DNA of 64,000 bases from Prevotella sp. BV3P1 (GTDB lineage Bacteria > Bacteroidota > Bacteroidia > Bacteroidales > Bacteroidaceae): assembly GCF_000479005.1 (NCBI RefSeq), contig NZ_AWXC01000046.1, forward strand, positions 30,892 to 94,891, read 5' to 3'. The notes beneath the pieces are model-generated. The model did not search any database. It was not told the DNA's origin and saw nothing but the letters and a program-made list of their open reading frames with translations. Of the stretch, positions 1-8,481 are shown piece by piece; positions within the stretch are counted from its first letter, which is position 1; the number at the start of each line of letters is the position of its first letter. Position numbers and translations under genes: made by a program.

Positions 1-473
1 AACTGAAAATCATGCGATCCTTTGTTGCTTGTCAGTGCCAATACAACGACCCACTTGTCTTCATATTCGAGAAAAGGTGTCACGCTGTCTTCTCCCATGT
101 ACGGAGCCACGGTCAATGCATCAACATCGTATTCTTCAAAGAAGGTCTTGGCATACATGGCTGATGTGTTCCCGATGTCACCTCGTTTGGCATCAGCAAT
201 GATGAAATGGTCGGGATAATGCGCTTTCAGGTAGCTGACGGTTTTCTCGAACGAGGTCAAGCCTTCAACACCTCTACACTCATAGAACGCTAAATTTGGC
301 TTGTAGGCCACACAATAGGGTGCCGTAGCATCGATAATGGCCTTGTTGAATGCATAAATCGGGTCTTCTTCATGCAGCAAGTGTGGCGGTATCTTCTTGA
401 TGTCGGGGTCAAGTCCTACACATAGAAAAGACTTTTTGTCGAAAATCTGTTTTATAAGTTGTTGTCTGTTCAT
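1..473 (-). CDS. pyrF: Orotidine 5'-phosphate decarboxylase, 3' part missing
   Basis: Last step of de novo UMP synthesis: decarboxylates OMP to UMP in the cytoplasm. The reverse strand reads [14 protein letters not shown] from an ATG at 473 and stays open to the window edge (about 157 codons seen). It shows the CVGLDPD start of the barrel and the catalytic stretch [10 protein letters not shown], followed by APYMGEDS, as in the longer type 2 PyrF (about 270 residues in this group). It is the last visible member of the minus-strand run that begins at phoH, but a 342-base gap separates it from prfA, so it may have its own promoter. The rest of the gene lies to the left of the window. Identity is secure; truncation is only the window edge. 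Confidence 0.93.
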   Translation of the reverse strand, partial: MNRQQLIKQIFDKKSFLCVGLDPDIKKIPPHLLHEEDPIYAFNKAIIDATAPYCVAYKPNLAFYECRGVEGLTSFEKTVSYLKAHYPDHFIIADAKRGDIGNTSAMYAKTFFEEYDVDALTVAPYMGEDSVTPFLEYEDKWVVVLALTSNKGSHDFQ

Positions 474-526
474 ATACAATCTGTGAATATATAGGTGGTA
501 AGTTTATTTTAACGTTTTTCCTTTTA

Positions 527-544
527 GCGTTGCTGATTACAGCC
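527..544 (-). promoter_or_regulatory. Possible operator upstream of pyrF (CGTTGCTG..ATTACAGCC)
   Basis: The stretch CGTTGCTGATTACAGCC holds the half-sites GCTG and CAGC and closely resembles the site at 8326-8345, which reads CGTTGCTG, TAT, ATTACAGCC. Both lie upstream of a minus-strand gene, here about 55-70 bases before the pyrF ATG. Two copies of a roughly 17-base motif in comparable places suggest a shared regulator, but this is inference from two sites only. Confidence 0.25.
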
Positions 545-582
545 ATGCTTCACCCGGCGCATGGGGGATGAATTTCAATCAC

Positions 583-670
583 CATGCTTTTGCCATCCAA
601 TCTCCATGACTTTGATGTCCAATCTCCATGCTTTTGGTAACCAAACTCCATGCATTTGGAAACCATCCTT
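583..670 (+). repeat. 22-bp periodic degenerate repeat array, four units
   Basis: CATG cores start at 583, 605, 627 and 649, exactly 22 bases apart. Units read CATGCTTTTGCC, CATGACTTTGAT, CATGCTTTTGGT and CATGCATTTGGA, each followed by a linker with CCAATCTC or CCAAACTC. The array fills the middle of the 474-815 gap between prfA and pyrF; the rest of that gap shows no gene. Related arrays occur at 16626, 24364, 32317, 49147 and 63916. It is not CRISPR: the period is far too short and there are no unique spacers between perfect repeats. Confidence 0.8.
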
Positions 671-815
671 AGAACGTTTATTAATATTCTGTATGTCAAT
701 TAGTTACGAAAGCACATCATCTTGCGCATGGGAACGACCTTTTTGGGTGATTAGCTGTTTAAAAGTTGTTGTTGTATCTGTGAACTATCCTTGAACAAAA
801 ATGATGACTTTTTGT

Positions 816-1928
816 TTAAAGTTCCGACTCTTTGAGCTTTTCAGCATTCTCTGCTACGGTCAATGCGTCTATCATGTCTTGTATGTCACCATTCATGAAG
901 CCTTGCAAATCGTGTGTGGTGTAGCCAATTCTGTGATCTGTCACGCGACCCTGAGGATAGTTGTAGGTCCTGATTTTGGCACTACGGTCGCCTGTAGAGA
1001 CCAATGTCTTGCGTTTGCTGGCAATGTCATCGATATACTTCTGATGCTCTCTGTCGTAGATGAAGGTACGCAAGCGTGACAGCGCGCGTTCCTTGTTCTT
1101 AGGCTGATCTCGCGTCTCGGTACACTCTATGAGTATTTCCTCCACTTCGCCAGTGTTGGGATTCTTCCAGGGATAACGCAGACGAACGCCCGATTCTACC
1201 TTGTTGACGTTCTGACCACCGGCACCCGAGCTTCTGAACGTGTCCCATTTGATATCGCCTTCGTTGATGTTCACCTCAAATTGGTCGGCCTCTGGCAGCA
1301 CGGCTACGGTAGCAGCCGAAGTGTGCATGCGCCCCTGTGTCTCTGTGGCAGGTACACGTTGAACGCGATGAACCCCGCTCTCGTATTTCAAAACTCCGTA
1401 AACACGGTCACCGGTTACGGCAAAGTCTATTTCTTTGAAACCGCCAACTGTCCCTTCATTTACAGCGGTGACACTCAGCGACCAGCCTTTTGAGTCGCAA
1501 AACTTCTTGTACATATTGAAGATATCACCCGCAAACAGTGCGGCTTCGTCGCCACCTGTCCCTGCACGAATCTCCATCTGCACGTTCTTTTCGTCTTCGG
1601 GGTCTTTGGGTACCAACGCCAATTTTATTTCTTCTTCCAACTGGGGTTGCAACGCTTCGTTTTCCTGCAATTCTTCACGAGCCATCTCTTTCATGTCGGC
1701 ATCCGTTTCATTGGCAAGAATGTCCTTGGACTCTTTGATGACGTTGAGACAAGCAATGTAGCGCTTGCGCACATCCATGATGTCACCCAAGTCTTTATAT
1801 TCTTTCGTCAGCTTGACGTACCGAGGCTGATCAGCAATGACGCTGGGGTCGGTAATCAGTGTTGCCACTTCCTCAAACCTTGCTTCTAATCCATCAAGTT
1901 TGTGGAGGATATTGTTATTCTCTGTCAT
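816..1928 (-). CDS. prfA: Peptide chain release factor 1
   Basis: Ends translation at UAA and UAG codons. The 370-residue protein has the usual class I release-factor length. The peptidyl-tRNA hydrolysis motif GGQ is at residues 237-239 within SSGAGGQNVNK, and the RF1-type codon-reading tripeptide PAT is at 193-195, which separates it from RF2 (SPF). The ATG at 1928 lies 9 bases after the purM stop, so it is surely cotranscribed with purM. No Shine-Dalgarno site is visible, as is normal in this phylum. Nothing odd. Confidence 0.97.
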   Translation of the reverse strand: MTENNNILHKLDGLEARFEEVATLITDPSVIADQPRYVKLTKEYKDLGDIMDVRKRYIACLNVIKESKDILANETDADMKEMAREELQENEALQPQLEEEIKLALVPKDPEDEKNVQMEIRAGTGGDEAALFAGDIFNMYKKFCDSKGWSLSVTAVNEGTVGGFKEIDFAVTGDRVYGVLKYESGVHRVQRVPATETQGRMHTSAATVAVLPEADQFEVNINEGDIKWDTFRSSGAGGQNVNKVESGVRLRYPWKNPNTGEVEEILIECTETRDQPKNKERALSRLRTFIYDREHQKYIDDIASKRKTLVSTGDRSAKIRTYNYPQGRVTDHRIGYTTHDLQGFMNGDIQDMIDALTVAENAEKLKESEL

Positions 1929-1937
1929 ATATGATTT

Positions 1938-3098
1938 TTAATATTCGAACTTTCCAAATTCTGATTGAATGGTCAATGCGCGTGTTCCCTCTTCAATATG
2001 GCCAATGATTTGTGCGTCAACATTGAAGTTTTTGCTGATACCGATAATTTCTTCTGCATGCTCGGGAGCCACATAGATTTCCATGCGATGCCCCATGTTG
2101 AACACTTTGTACATTTCTTTCCAGTCGGTGCCACTGCACTTTTGTATCACTTTGAACAAAGGAGGAACGGGGAACAAGTTGTCTTTTACCACTTTGCAAT
2201 TGTCGCCAACAAAGTGAAGCACCTTGGTTTGTGCGCCTCCCGTGCAATGAACCATGCCATGAATGTGACTTCGGTGTGCATCCAACACCTTTTTAATAAT
2301 AGGTGCATAGGTGCGAGTAGGAGAGAGAACCAAATGACCGGCATCAATTTCCACGCCTTCTATGTTGTCGGTAAGTTGATATTTACCGCTATACACCAAC
2401 TCGTTGGGTACGGCATTATCGTAACTTTCTGGGAATTTTTCTGCCAAATATTTGGTAAAAACATCGTGGCGGGCACTGGTCAGACCGTTGCTTCCCATGC
2501 CACCATTGTATGTTTTCTCGTATGTAGCCTGTCCTGTACTACTCAATCCGACGATGACATCGCCCGGGCGGATGTTCGCATTGTTGATGACATCGCTGCG
2601 TTTCATGCGGCAGGTCACGGTTGAGTCGACGATGATGGTGCGCACCAGGTCACCTACATCAGCCGTTTCGCCTCCAGTGGGGTAGATGCCAATACCCATG
2701 TCGCGCATCTCTTGCAGCAATTCATCAGTGCCATTGATGATGGCGGAGATGACTTCACCGGGTATCAAGAGTTTATTACGCCCAATGGTACTCGATACTA
2801 AGATGTTATCTACCGCACCCACACACAGCAAGTCGTCGGTATTCATCACAATGGCATCCTGTGCAATGCCCTTCCATACACTGTGATCGCCCGTCTCTTT
2901 CCAGTACATATAGGCCAAAGACGATTTGGTTCCGGCACCGTCGGCGTGCATGATGTTGCAATAATCAGGGTCGCCTCCCAGTATGTCGGGAATGATTTTG
3001 CAGAAGGCTTGGGGGTAAATGCCCTTGTCGATGTTCTTGATGGCGTTGTGAACATCTTCCTTTGCGGCAGAAACACCGCGCATCATATATCTATCCAT
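1938..3098 (-). CDS. purM: Phosphoribosylformylglycinamidine cyclo-ligase (AIR synthetase)
   Basis: Fifth step of purine synthesis: closes FGAM to AIR using ATP. The protein of 386 residues is longer than the E. coli enzyme and matches the Bacteroidetes-type PurM. It has the glycine-rich HADGAGTKSSLA stretch near residue 55, GGETADVGDLVR in the middle and the CTGGAQTK region in the C-terminal domain. I chose the ATG at 3098 (MDRYMMRGV) over a TTG three codons upstream. It sits between aroE (133-base gap) and prfA (9-base gap). Confidence 0.94.
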   Translation of the reverse strand: MDRYMMRGVSAAKEDVHNAIKNIDKGIYPQAFCKIIPDILGGDPDYCNIMHADGAGTKSSLAYMYWKETGDHSVWKGIAQDAIVMNTDDLLCVGAVDNILVSSTIGRNKLLIPGEVISAIINGTDELLQEMRDMGIGIYPTGGETADVGDLVRTIIVDSTVTCRMKRSDVINNANIRPGDVIVGLSSTGQATYEKTYNGGMGSNGLTSARHDVFTKYLAEKFPESYDNAVPNELVYSGKYQLTDNIEGVEIDAGHLVLSPTRTYAPIIKKVLDAHRSHIHGMVHCTGGAQTKVLHFVGDNCKVVKDNLFPVPPLFKVIQKCSGTDWKEMYKVFNMGHRMEIYVAPEHAEEIIGISKNFNVDAQIIGHIEEGTRALTIQSEFGKFEY

Positions 3099-3178
3099 GT
3101 GTATCAATGTTTTTTAAGTTTGGTGAGTAAACCGTTGATGTGATGACGAACAGTTGCATGAACCACTTTGTTCTTCCT

Positions 3179-3199
3179 TTGGCTAATTATCTAAGCCAA
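3179..3199 (-). terminator. Weak hairpin between aroE and purM
   Basis: TTGGCT (3179-3184) and AGCCAA (3194-3199) form a 6-bp stem with a 9-base loop. No convincing U-run follows on the minus strand, so it is at best a weak attenuator or processing site between aroE and purM. Confidence 0.25.
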
Positions 3200-3230
3200 T
3201 CATTGCTTGAGAGAGTTTAGAAAAGAGCAT

Positions 3231-3980
3231 CTAAGCTTCGTGCCAAAACTCCCATGAGACAAAAGCCTGCAACAGCAGCATTTCCAATCCATTTTTGACC
3301 GTTGCTCCCTGCTTGGCTCCCTGTTTCATGAAAAGCGTTTCATCTGGATTGTATATCAAGTCGTACAGCAAATGATGGCTGCCCATCGCTTCGTATGGCA
3401 ACTGCGGACATACGTCAGCATGTGGATACATCCCAACGGGGGTACAATTGACGATGACATTGTATTCTTGGATGATTTCGGGAGTGATGTCATCATATCG
3501 CAATACATTTGGAAGGTTCTGCCGAGAAACATATTTTGTTTCAATTCCCAATGACCTTAGCCCCACGTCTATAGCCTTGGCGGCACCTCCGGTACCTAAG
3601 ATTAGTGCTTTTTTGTGAAACGTCTCGAGCAGCGGTTCGATGCTTCGTGTAAACCCAATGACATCACTGTTGAAGCCCTTCAATATGGTTTTCTTACCCT
3701 TGTGCGTGACCTTGATAACGTTAACGGCACCAATAGATTTGGCTTCCGGACTGAGTTCGTCGAGATAGGGGATGACCTTTTCTTTGTAAGGCCTCGTGAC
3801 ATTTAATCCTTTAAGATCGGGGTTGGATGCCAACACTTCTTGAAGATTCTCTATATTGGGAATCTCAAAATTCACATAGCTGGCATTGATTCCTTCGTTT
3901 TGGAATTTCTCATTAAAATAACCTATCGAGAATGAATGCCCAAGAGGGTAGCCTATCAGTCCGTATTTGTCCATATTCAT
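3231..3980 (-). CDS. aroE: Shikimate dehydrogenase
   Basis: Reduces 3-dehydroshikimate to shikimate with NADPH in the aromatic amino-acid pathway. The 249-residue protein opens with YGLIGYPLGHSFS, the substrate-binding end of the family. The catalytic lysine is in NVTRPYKEKV (Lys66; the third position is usually I or V, here Arg). The substrate Asp is in GFNSDVIGF and the nucleotide-binding glycines in LGTGGAAKAI. A second ATG two codons in (MDKYGLIG) is an equally good start. The 41-base gap after ubiE supports cotranscription. Confidence 0.95.
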   Translation of the reverse strand: MNMDKYGLIGYPLGHSFSIGYFNEKFQNEGINASYVNFEIPNIENLQEVLASNPDLKGLNVTRPYKEKVIPYLDELSPEAKSIGAVNVIKVTHKGKKTILKGFNSDVIGFTRSIEPLLETFHKKALILGTGGAAKAIDVGLRSLGIETKYVSRQNLPNVLRYDDITPEIIQEYNVIVNCTPVGMYPHADVCPQLPYEAMGSHHLLYDLIYNPDETLFMKQGAKQGATVKNGLEMLLLQAFVSWEFWHEA

Positions 3981-4021
3981 GTTGTTATTGCACGCAAATC
4001 CATTGGCGTAGTTCTTCTAAA

Positions 4022-4759
4022 TCATTCTTTTTCTGCAAAATACATAGTGCAGACACCTAATGTCAATCTCTTGAACGTTGCGTTGGAAAAGCCCGCTTTC
4101 TGTAAAATCTCAACCATCTGTTCACCTTGTGGAAAGGCTTCGATGGTTGACGTAAGGTATTTGTAGGCGCTTTTATCCTTAGAAAGGAGTTTGCCATAAA
4201 AGGGTAGAAGCGTGTGCGAATATACCTTGAACAATTGTTTCATCGGGAACGACACAGGTTGTGTCAGCTCAACAATGCTCAGGTGTCCACCTGTTTTTAG
4301 TACCCTATAGATTTCTTTCATTCCGCTGTCCAAATCTTGAAAATTACGAATGCCAAAAGCAGCTGTTACGGCATCAAACGAATGGTCTGCAAAAGATAGG
4401 GCCAGACAGTCTTCTTTTTGAAAGGAAACGATATGGTCCAAATGCGCTGCAGCAACTTTTCGTTTGCCTATTTCCATCATGCCAACCGAGATATCAGCAC
4501 CAATCAGTTGTTTGGGTTGCAGCATCTTGGCCGACAGAATGGCGAAATCACCGGTACCGGTGGCTATGTCCAGTATGTTTTGGGGGGCGAAAGGTTCCAG
4601 CTGCTTGATGGCTTTTTTGCGCCATCCCTTGTCTATGTTCCATGACAAGCGATGGTTCAACTCATCGTACGTGGGCGCAATGTGATCAAACATTCGCTCT
4701 ACTTGCTGTTTCTTCTCGCCCTCCTGACTATACGGTTTTATCTTTTCTTGTCCGTACAC
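4022..4759 (-). CDS. ubiE: Demethylmenaquinone methyltransferase, GTG start
   Basis: Adds the last methyl group in menaquinone synthesis, using SAM. The 245-residue class I methyltransferase has motif [10 protein letters not shown] at about residues 64-72, then [12 protein letters not shown] and the NFQDLD/VLKTGG region typical of UbiE/MenG. The reading frame starts with GTG at 4757-4759 ([14 protein letters not shown]); the next ATG is at residue 23 and would cut into the conserved N-terminus, so GTG is preferred. Gaps of 23 and 41 bases to purC and aroE place it inside the run. Prevotella use menaquinone for fumarate respiration, which fits the setting. Confidence 0.93.
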   Translation of the reverse strand: MYGQEKIKPYSQEGEKKQQVERMFDHIAPTYDELNHRLSWNIDKGWRKKAIKQLEPFAPQNILDIATGTGDFAILSAKMLQPKQLIGADISVGMMEIGKRKVAAAHLDHIVSFQKEDCLALSFADHSFDAVTAAFGIRNFQDLDSGMKEIYRVLKTGGHLSIVELTQPVSFPMKQLFKVYSHTLLPFYGKLLSKDKSAYKYLTSTIEAFPQGEQMVEILQKAGFSNATFKRLTLGVCTMYFAEKE

Positions 4760-4782
4760 GCTGTTGTATGAATTGACTTTTT

Positions 4783-5733
4783 TTATTTAAGCGATGCGAG
4801 ATATTCACTGACATTCTTTTCAATGCGGGCAGCCAAATCATTATGGTCGGCCGCTTTCTTGAACTTTTCGCCAGTGATGTGTTCGTACAATTCAATGTAT
4901 CGCTCGCTTACACTTTCAGCATATTCGTCCGTAATCTCTGGCATGGTCTGCCCAGGCTCATTCATGAAGTTGTGCTCGATGAGCCATTGACGTACGAACT
5001 CTTTTGACAGTTGTCTCTGCGGCTCACCTTTCGCCAGTTTCTCCTCATAGCCGTCGGCGTAGAAGTAACGACTGGAGTCTGGGGTATGAATTTCGTCAAT
5101 GAGATAAATCTTGCCGTCTTTTTTACCAAACTCATACTTGGTGTCCACAAGAATCAGCCCTTGTTTGGCTGCAATTTCCTGTCCGCGAGCGAACAATTTG
5201 CGCGTGTAATCCTCGATGATGGCGTAATCTTCTGCCGGAACAATCCCCTGACTGATGATTTCTTCTTTTGAGATGTTGAGGTCATGTCCTTCGTCAGCCT
5301 TGGTTGTTGGTGTGACGATTGGCTCTGGGAAACGTTCGTTTTCCTTCATGCCATCGGGCAATTTAACGCCGCAAAGCTCTCTGGCTCCGGCCTTATATTC
5401 GCGCCAAGCGCTGCCTGTCAGAATGCTTCGGATGATCATTTCAACACGAAAGCCTTCACATTTTACACCTACCGTCACCATTGGGTCTGGTGTGGCAATC
5501 TTCCAGTTGGGGCAGATGTCTTTGGTAGAGTCAAGAAATTTGGCAGCTATCTGATTGAGAACCTGTCCTTTGAAAGGAATTCCCTTGGGTAGAATCACGT
5601 CGAATGCAGAGATTCTGTCAGTTGCAACCATCACGATTAAGTCATCATTGATGTTGTAAACATCACGTACTTTGCCATGGTAAACACTCTTTTGTCCATC
5701 GAAATGGAAATCAGTTTTTGTTAATGCTTTCAT
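4783..5733 (-). CDS. purC: SAICAR synthetase (phosphoribosylaminoimidazole-succinocarboxamide synthase)
   Basis: Joins aspartate to CAIR with ATP in purine synthesis. From the ATG at 5733 ([14 protein letters not shown]) the protein has 316 residues, the long form. It contains the [11 protein letters not shown] signature near the N-terminus, [13 protein letters not shown] and the [12 protein letters not shown] motif. The open frame runs 22 codons further upstream into phoH, but that extension is not like the family, so the later ATG is chosen; it then begins 10 bases after the phoH stop. Confidence 0.95.
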   Translation of the reverse strand: MKALTKTDFHFDGQKSVYHGKVRDVYNINDDLIVMVATDRISAFDVILPKGIPFKGQVLNQIAAKFLDSTKDICPNWKIATPDPMVTVGVKCEGFRVEMIIRSILTGSAWREYKAGARELCGVKLPDGMKENERFPEPIVTPTTKADEGHDLNISKEEIISQGIVPAEDYAIIEDYTRKLFARGQEIAAKQGLILVDTKYEFGKKDGKIYLIDEIHTPDSSRYFYADGYEEKLAKGEPQRQLSKEFVRQWLIEHNFMNEPGQTMPEITDEYAESVSERYIELYEHITGEKFKKAADHNDLAARIEKNVSEYLASLK

Positions 5734-5743
5734 TGTTGTATGT

Positions 5744-6715
5744 TTAATCTTTAAACTCGAGTTTCTTTTCTTGGTTCCTGACATTGTCGTAAGCTTCATA
5801 GGCGTTCACGATTCTCGTGACCAATTTGTGGCGAACGATGTCCTTCTTTCCCAATTCAACCACAGAGATGCCTTCAACATCGCCTAATATTCTCAGTGCT
5901 TCTTTTAAACCACTCTTTTGTTCGTGCGGTAAATCTATCTGGGTCATATCGCCTGTGATAATCATTTTGGTGTTCCATCCCATGCGGGTAAGGAACATTC
6001 TGATTTGGGCTGGGGTGGTGTTTTGCGCTTCATCAAGGATGACGACAGCGTCACTTAAGGTTCTGCCGCGCATGAAAGCCAGGGGAGCAATCTGAATGAT
6101 GTGTTTCTCCATCATGTCTTGCAGTTTCACGGCTGGAATCATGTCTTCAAGAGAATCGTATAAAGGTTGTAGGTATGGATCTATCTTGTCCTTCATATCT
6201 CCAGGCAAAAATCCAAGTTTCTCTCCGGCTTCCACGGCTGGGCGGGAGAGGATAATCTTCTTGGCAGCCTTTTCTTTCAGGGCTTTTACGGCTAAAGCAA
6301 TGCTGAGATAGGTTTTTCCAGTGCCTGCCGGACCAACGGCAAACACCATGTCCGAAGTATTATATGCTTCGATGAGTTTTTGCTGATTCTCGCTTCGGCT
6401 CTTGATAGGGCGTCCTGATATACTATACACCACAACATCCTTGATGGCGTCGGCCTTTGTCTTGTGGTCATGAACGATGTCCAATATGTCTTCTTCCGTA
6501 ATGGAGTTGTACTTTAAGACGTGCTTCTGCATCAGTTCGATATCCTCTTCAATCTTGGCCATCTCTTCCTCGTCGCCCAAGATGCGGATGACGTTTCCAC
6601 GGGCAACTATTCGCAATTTGGGAAACAGCGACTTGAGCATCTGCAAATGATCATTGTTGACCCCATAGAATGTAACAGGGTCTATGTCTTCCAGAACGAT
6701 ATGCTTCTCAATCAA
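5744..6715 (-). CDS. phoH: PhoH family P-loop ATPase, TTG start
   Basis: A cytoplasmic ATPase of the PhoH family, thought to act in RNA metabolism; exact role unsettled. The 323-residue protein has an N-terminal KH-like part with [17 protein letters not shown], the Walker A GPAGTGKT at 128-135 and Walker B ILDEAQN at 226-232, then the arginine-containing [20 protein letters not shown]. Translation begins at a TTG (6713-6715) in the frame [10 protein letters not shown]; no in-frame ATG lies nearby and relatives start with the same MIEK, so TTG is the likely start. It is the first gene of the phoH-purC-ubiE-aroE-purM-prfA run. Confidence 0.9.
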   Translation of the reverse strand: MIEKHIVLEDIDPVTFYGVNNDHLQMLKSLFPKLRIVARGNVIRILGDEEEMAKIEEDIELMQKHVLKYNSITEEDILDIVHDHKTKADAIKDVVVYSISGRPIKSRSENQQKLIEAYNTSDMVFAVGPAGTGKTYLSIALAVKALKEKAAKKIILSRPAVEAGEKLGFLPGDMKDKIDPYLQPLYDSLEDMIPAVKLQDMMEKHIIQIAPLAFMRGRTLSDAVVILDEAQNTTPAQIRMFLTRMGWNTKMIITGDMTQIDLPHEQKSGLKEALRILGDVEGISVVELGKKDIVRHKLVTRIVNAYEAYDNVRNQEKKLEFKD

Positions 6716-6743
6716 TGTGATGTATAAGTTTAAATAATTGTTG

Positions 6744-6751
6744 CAAATGTA
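6744..6751 (-). promoter_or_regulatory. -7 element for the phoH operon
   Basis: On the minus strand TACATTTG fits the Bacteroidetes -7 consensus TAnnTTTG and lies about 30 bases before the phoH start. A matching -33 TTTG at the right distance is not evident, so the call rests on the -7 box and position. Confidence 0.4.
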
Positions 6752-6844
6752 CGAAAAAGATTAGACATTGAAGATGTGGTATTGGAGTTTTTTCATAAAA
6801 GTGAAAAAAAAGATTGGTACAGGGATTAACTGTTTTCTTTTTAT

Positions 6845-6852
6845 TAACTTTG
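6845..6852 (+). promoter_or_regulatory. -7 element for the DUF5715 gene
   Basis: TAACTTTG matches TAnnTTTG and sits 19 bases before the ATG at 6872. The -33 region is poor. Together with the minus-strand box at 6744 it makes a divergent promoter region. Confidence 0.45.
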
Positions 6853-6871
6853 TCGCTCAGAAGCTGTATTG

Positions 6872-7699
6872 ATGAAGATTTCAAAGAAGAGATACTTACA
6901 AGGTTTTGCCCTCTGCGTTGTGTTTTTGGGCATGGTGCGTTGCGTCTTTCCTGATGTTGCGGGCAATAGGACTGCAAAAGATATCTCTTCTCCGAATAAT
7001 CATTTAGATTCGCTGACGCTGACAGACAAGACAAATAAGAATCATGCTGTTAAATCCGTTGCTGCGAACAACCCTGAAGCTCGTCCGAGTATGCGCTCAA
7101 AATTTTTCAATGCAGATGGGTCACTCGTTAAAAACCGAATTTATAGCGTTCAGAATTTTTCCAAATCGTTTCCTGATCAGAATGACGTTCAGCTCGTCGC
7201 CGCCAACAAGTTGGGGGTAAAGCCGGTGCTTGATCGTGCCGAAGCTGAAAGTAGGAAGGCGGAGTTGGTATACATTGGTGCGAATCCTTATTTCTATGTT
7301 GATCGCTTAAAAAGCAGTATTCCTTATTTGGTGCCACAGGCTGCCGTCTTACTTCAAGATATTGGGCGCAACTTCTTCGACAGTTTGCAAGTGAAAGGAA
7401 TTCCCCTTCACAAAATTATTGTCACCAGTGTGATGCGTAGCCGAGAGGATATTGAGAGATTGAGAGGCCATAATGGTAATGCCAAGCCAAACAGTTGCCA
7501 TCTTTATGGAACAACTTTCGACATTGGTTATAATCGTTATATTACCGTACAAGACCCAGATGGACCTGCCCGCCGACAGGTTCGTAACGATAGTTTGAAG
7601 TGGGTATTAAGTGAAGTGCTGAACGATTTGCGCAATCTTAACCGCTGCTATGTAAAATACGAAATACACCAAGGATGCTTTCACGTTACGACACGATAG
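6872..7699 (+). CDS. DUF5715 family exported protein, M15-peptidase-like
   Basis: A 275-residue protein with an N-terminal hydrophobic segment (about residues 8-25) and a low-complexity linker. The C-terminal half has SVMRSREDIERLR, then HLYGTTFDIGY and, near the end, EIHQGCFHVTTR. HxxGxxxD followed by a late E/H-x-x-H resembles the zinc site of M15 D-Ala-D-Ala carboxypeptidases, so a role in cell-wall trimming is plausible but not shown. The ATG at 6872 is preferred to a TTG one codon before it. It converges on the next gene with 1 base between the stops. Confidence 0.75.
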   Translation: MKISKKRYLQGFALCVVFLGMVRCVFPDVAGNRTAKDISSPNNHLDSLTLTDKTNKNHAVKSVAANNPEARPSMRSKFFNADGSLVKNRIYSVQNFSKSFPDQNDVQLVAANKLGVKPVLDRAEAESRKAELVYIGANPYFYVDRLKSSIPYLVPQAAVLLQDIGRNFFDSLQVKGIPLHKIIVTSVMRSREDIERLRGHNGNAKPNSCHLYGTTFDIGYNRYITVQDPDGPARRQVRNDSLKWVLSEVLNDLRNLNRCYVKYEIHQGCFHVTTR

Positions 7700-7700
7700 G

Positions 7701-8267
7701 TCAGAAGCGGTACTCGTATTCAGGTAAGGTAACGGTAGCTTGGCCCATCAAGTCGAAATGATGATCCCTGACCATCCATCTTTGTTGTGATTTTGGTGCT
7801 CTTGGATTTAAGCACCTGGAGGTTTTGCGAAGAAGAAAACCTTCTTTTGTTCTATCAATGGTAAACCCAGAGGCTATTCGTGTGGACTTTCTGTTATATG
7901 AGTTGATTCGCCATAGTTCGAATCTATCTTCCAGTACCCATCCGGATTTATTCCCCTTGTCCAGGCAGATGAACATGTATTCACCGTCAGGACTGAGGTA
8001 GGAAGATAAAATTTTATCATATTTGTGTGGCGTAAAGTTGAGTTCTTCATTGATGTTGAGCACCACATCCAGACAAAAAAGCTTGTTTTTGCGAACGTAA
8101 TACAGACTATGACGCTTGTTATCCGTATACTTCGCCACCACAGAGGCATCTTTCGATACATGTCTGGCTGCCTCGTTAACACGGTTAGCGATGGGCGTTT
8201 GAGCAGACAAAATCGTTGAGACGAATATGGATAAGAGTAATATTTTGAGGCTTCTTAATAGTATCAT
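7701..8267 (-). CDS. Small exported protein of unknown function
   Basis: 188 residues from the ATG at 8267. The N-terminus ILLRSLKILLLSIFVSTILSA is a good signal peptide with a likely cut after SAQ. The mature part is rich in aromatic and charged residues with phrases such as LSPDGEYMFICLD and DRFELWRI that recall beta-propeller blades or periplasmic sensor repeats, but I do not recognise a family. The frame is open four codons further, but that stretch lies in the promoter. The promoter is unusually close to the ATG. Confidence 0.65.
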   Translation of the reverse strand: MILLRSLKILLLSIFVSTILSAQTPIANRVNEAARHVSKDASVVAKYTDNKRHSLYYVRKNKLFCLDVVLNINEELNFTPHKYDKILSSYLSPDGEYMFICLDKGNKSGWVLEDRFELWRINSYNRKSTRIASGFTIDRTKEGFLLRKTSRCLNPRAPKSQQRWMVRDHHFDLMGQATVTLPEYEYRF

Positions 8268-8276
8268 AATCAATTG

Positions 8277-8308
8277 CAAAGGTAAATTAAGAATCTTATA
8301 CTCCCAAA
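8277..8308 (-). promoter_or_regulatory. Promoter of the exported-protein gene, almost abutting its ATG
   Basis: On the minus strand the -33 TTTG (8305-8308), a 20-base spacer and the -7 TACCTTTG (8277-8284) form a near-perfect Bacteroidetes promoter. With the usual spacing, transcription would start at about 8272, only 5 bases before the ATG at 8267. Confidence 0.7.
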
Positions 8309-8329
8309 TAATTGATTTATTTTTACGTT

Positions 8330-8366
8330 GCTGTATATTACAGCCTCCTGGTAGTAAGTCTTACTA
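8330..8366. promoter_or_regulatory. Two dyads 22 bp apart upstream of the exported-protein promoter
   Basis: GCTGTA-TAT-TACAGC (8330-8344) is a perfect 6-3-6 dyad, and TAGTAAGTCTTACTA (8352-8366) is a palindrome with only the central base unpaired. Their centres, 8337 and 8359, are 22 bases apart, placing them on the same face of the helix just upstream of the -33 element. This is the usual look of a pair of dimer operators. A related site lies upstream of pyrF. Confidence 0.45.
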
Positions 8367-8415
8367 TTTACGAGTAGTAACACTCAGAATAAATCCTTGC
8401 GTACTTTAATTGAAC

Positions 8416-8449
8416 AACCGCCAGCTTTGCATCTTCAAAACTGGCGGTT
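8416..8449 (-). terminator. Terminator-like hairpin after fumarase
   Basis: AACCGCCAG (8416-8424) and CTGGCGGTT (8441-8449) form a 9-bp GC-rich stem with a 16-base loop, 32 bases past the fumarase stop. The U-tract is weak (TTGTTCAATT). Confidence 0.55.
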
Positions 8450-8481
8450 AACTCATAACCATGAGAGGCTATTGCAGTCTG

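Noticed and set aside
583..670. CRISPR array
   Set aside because: Period of 22 leaves no room for spacers, units are degenerate, no cas genes anywhere in the window.
561..794. Open frame of 77 codons in the prfA-pyrF gap
   Set aside because: It runs through the 22-bp repeats, has no promoter and its protein (repeats of Pro-Ser-Leu with Met and His) reflects the repeat sequence only.
6708..7034. Minus-strand frame of 108 codons over the DUF5715 start
   Set aside because: Lies antisense to a gene with a signal peptide and promoter; composition is that of a shadow.
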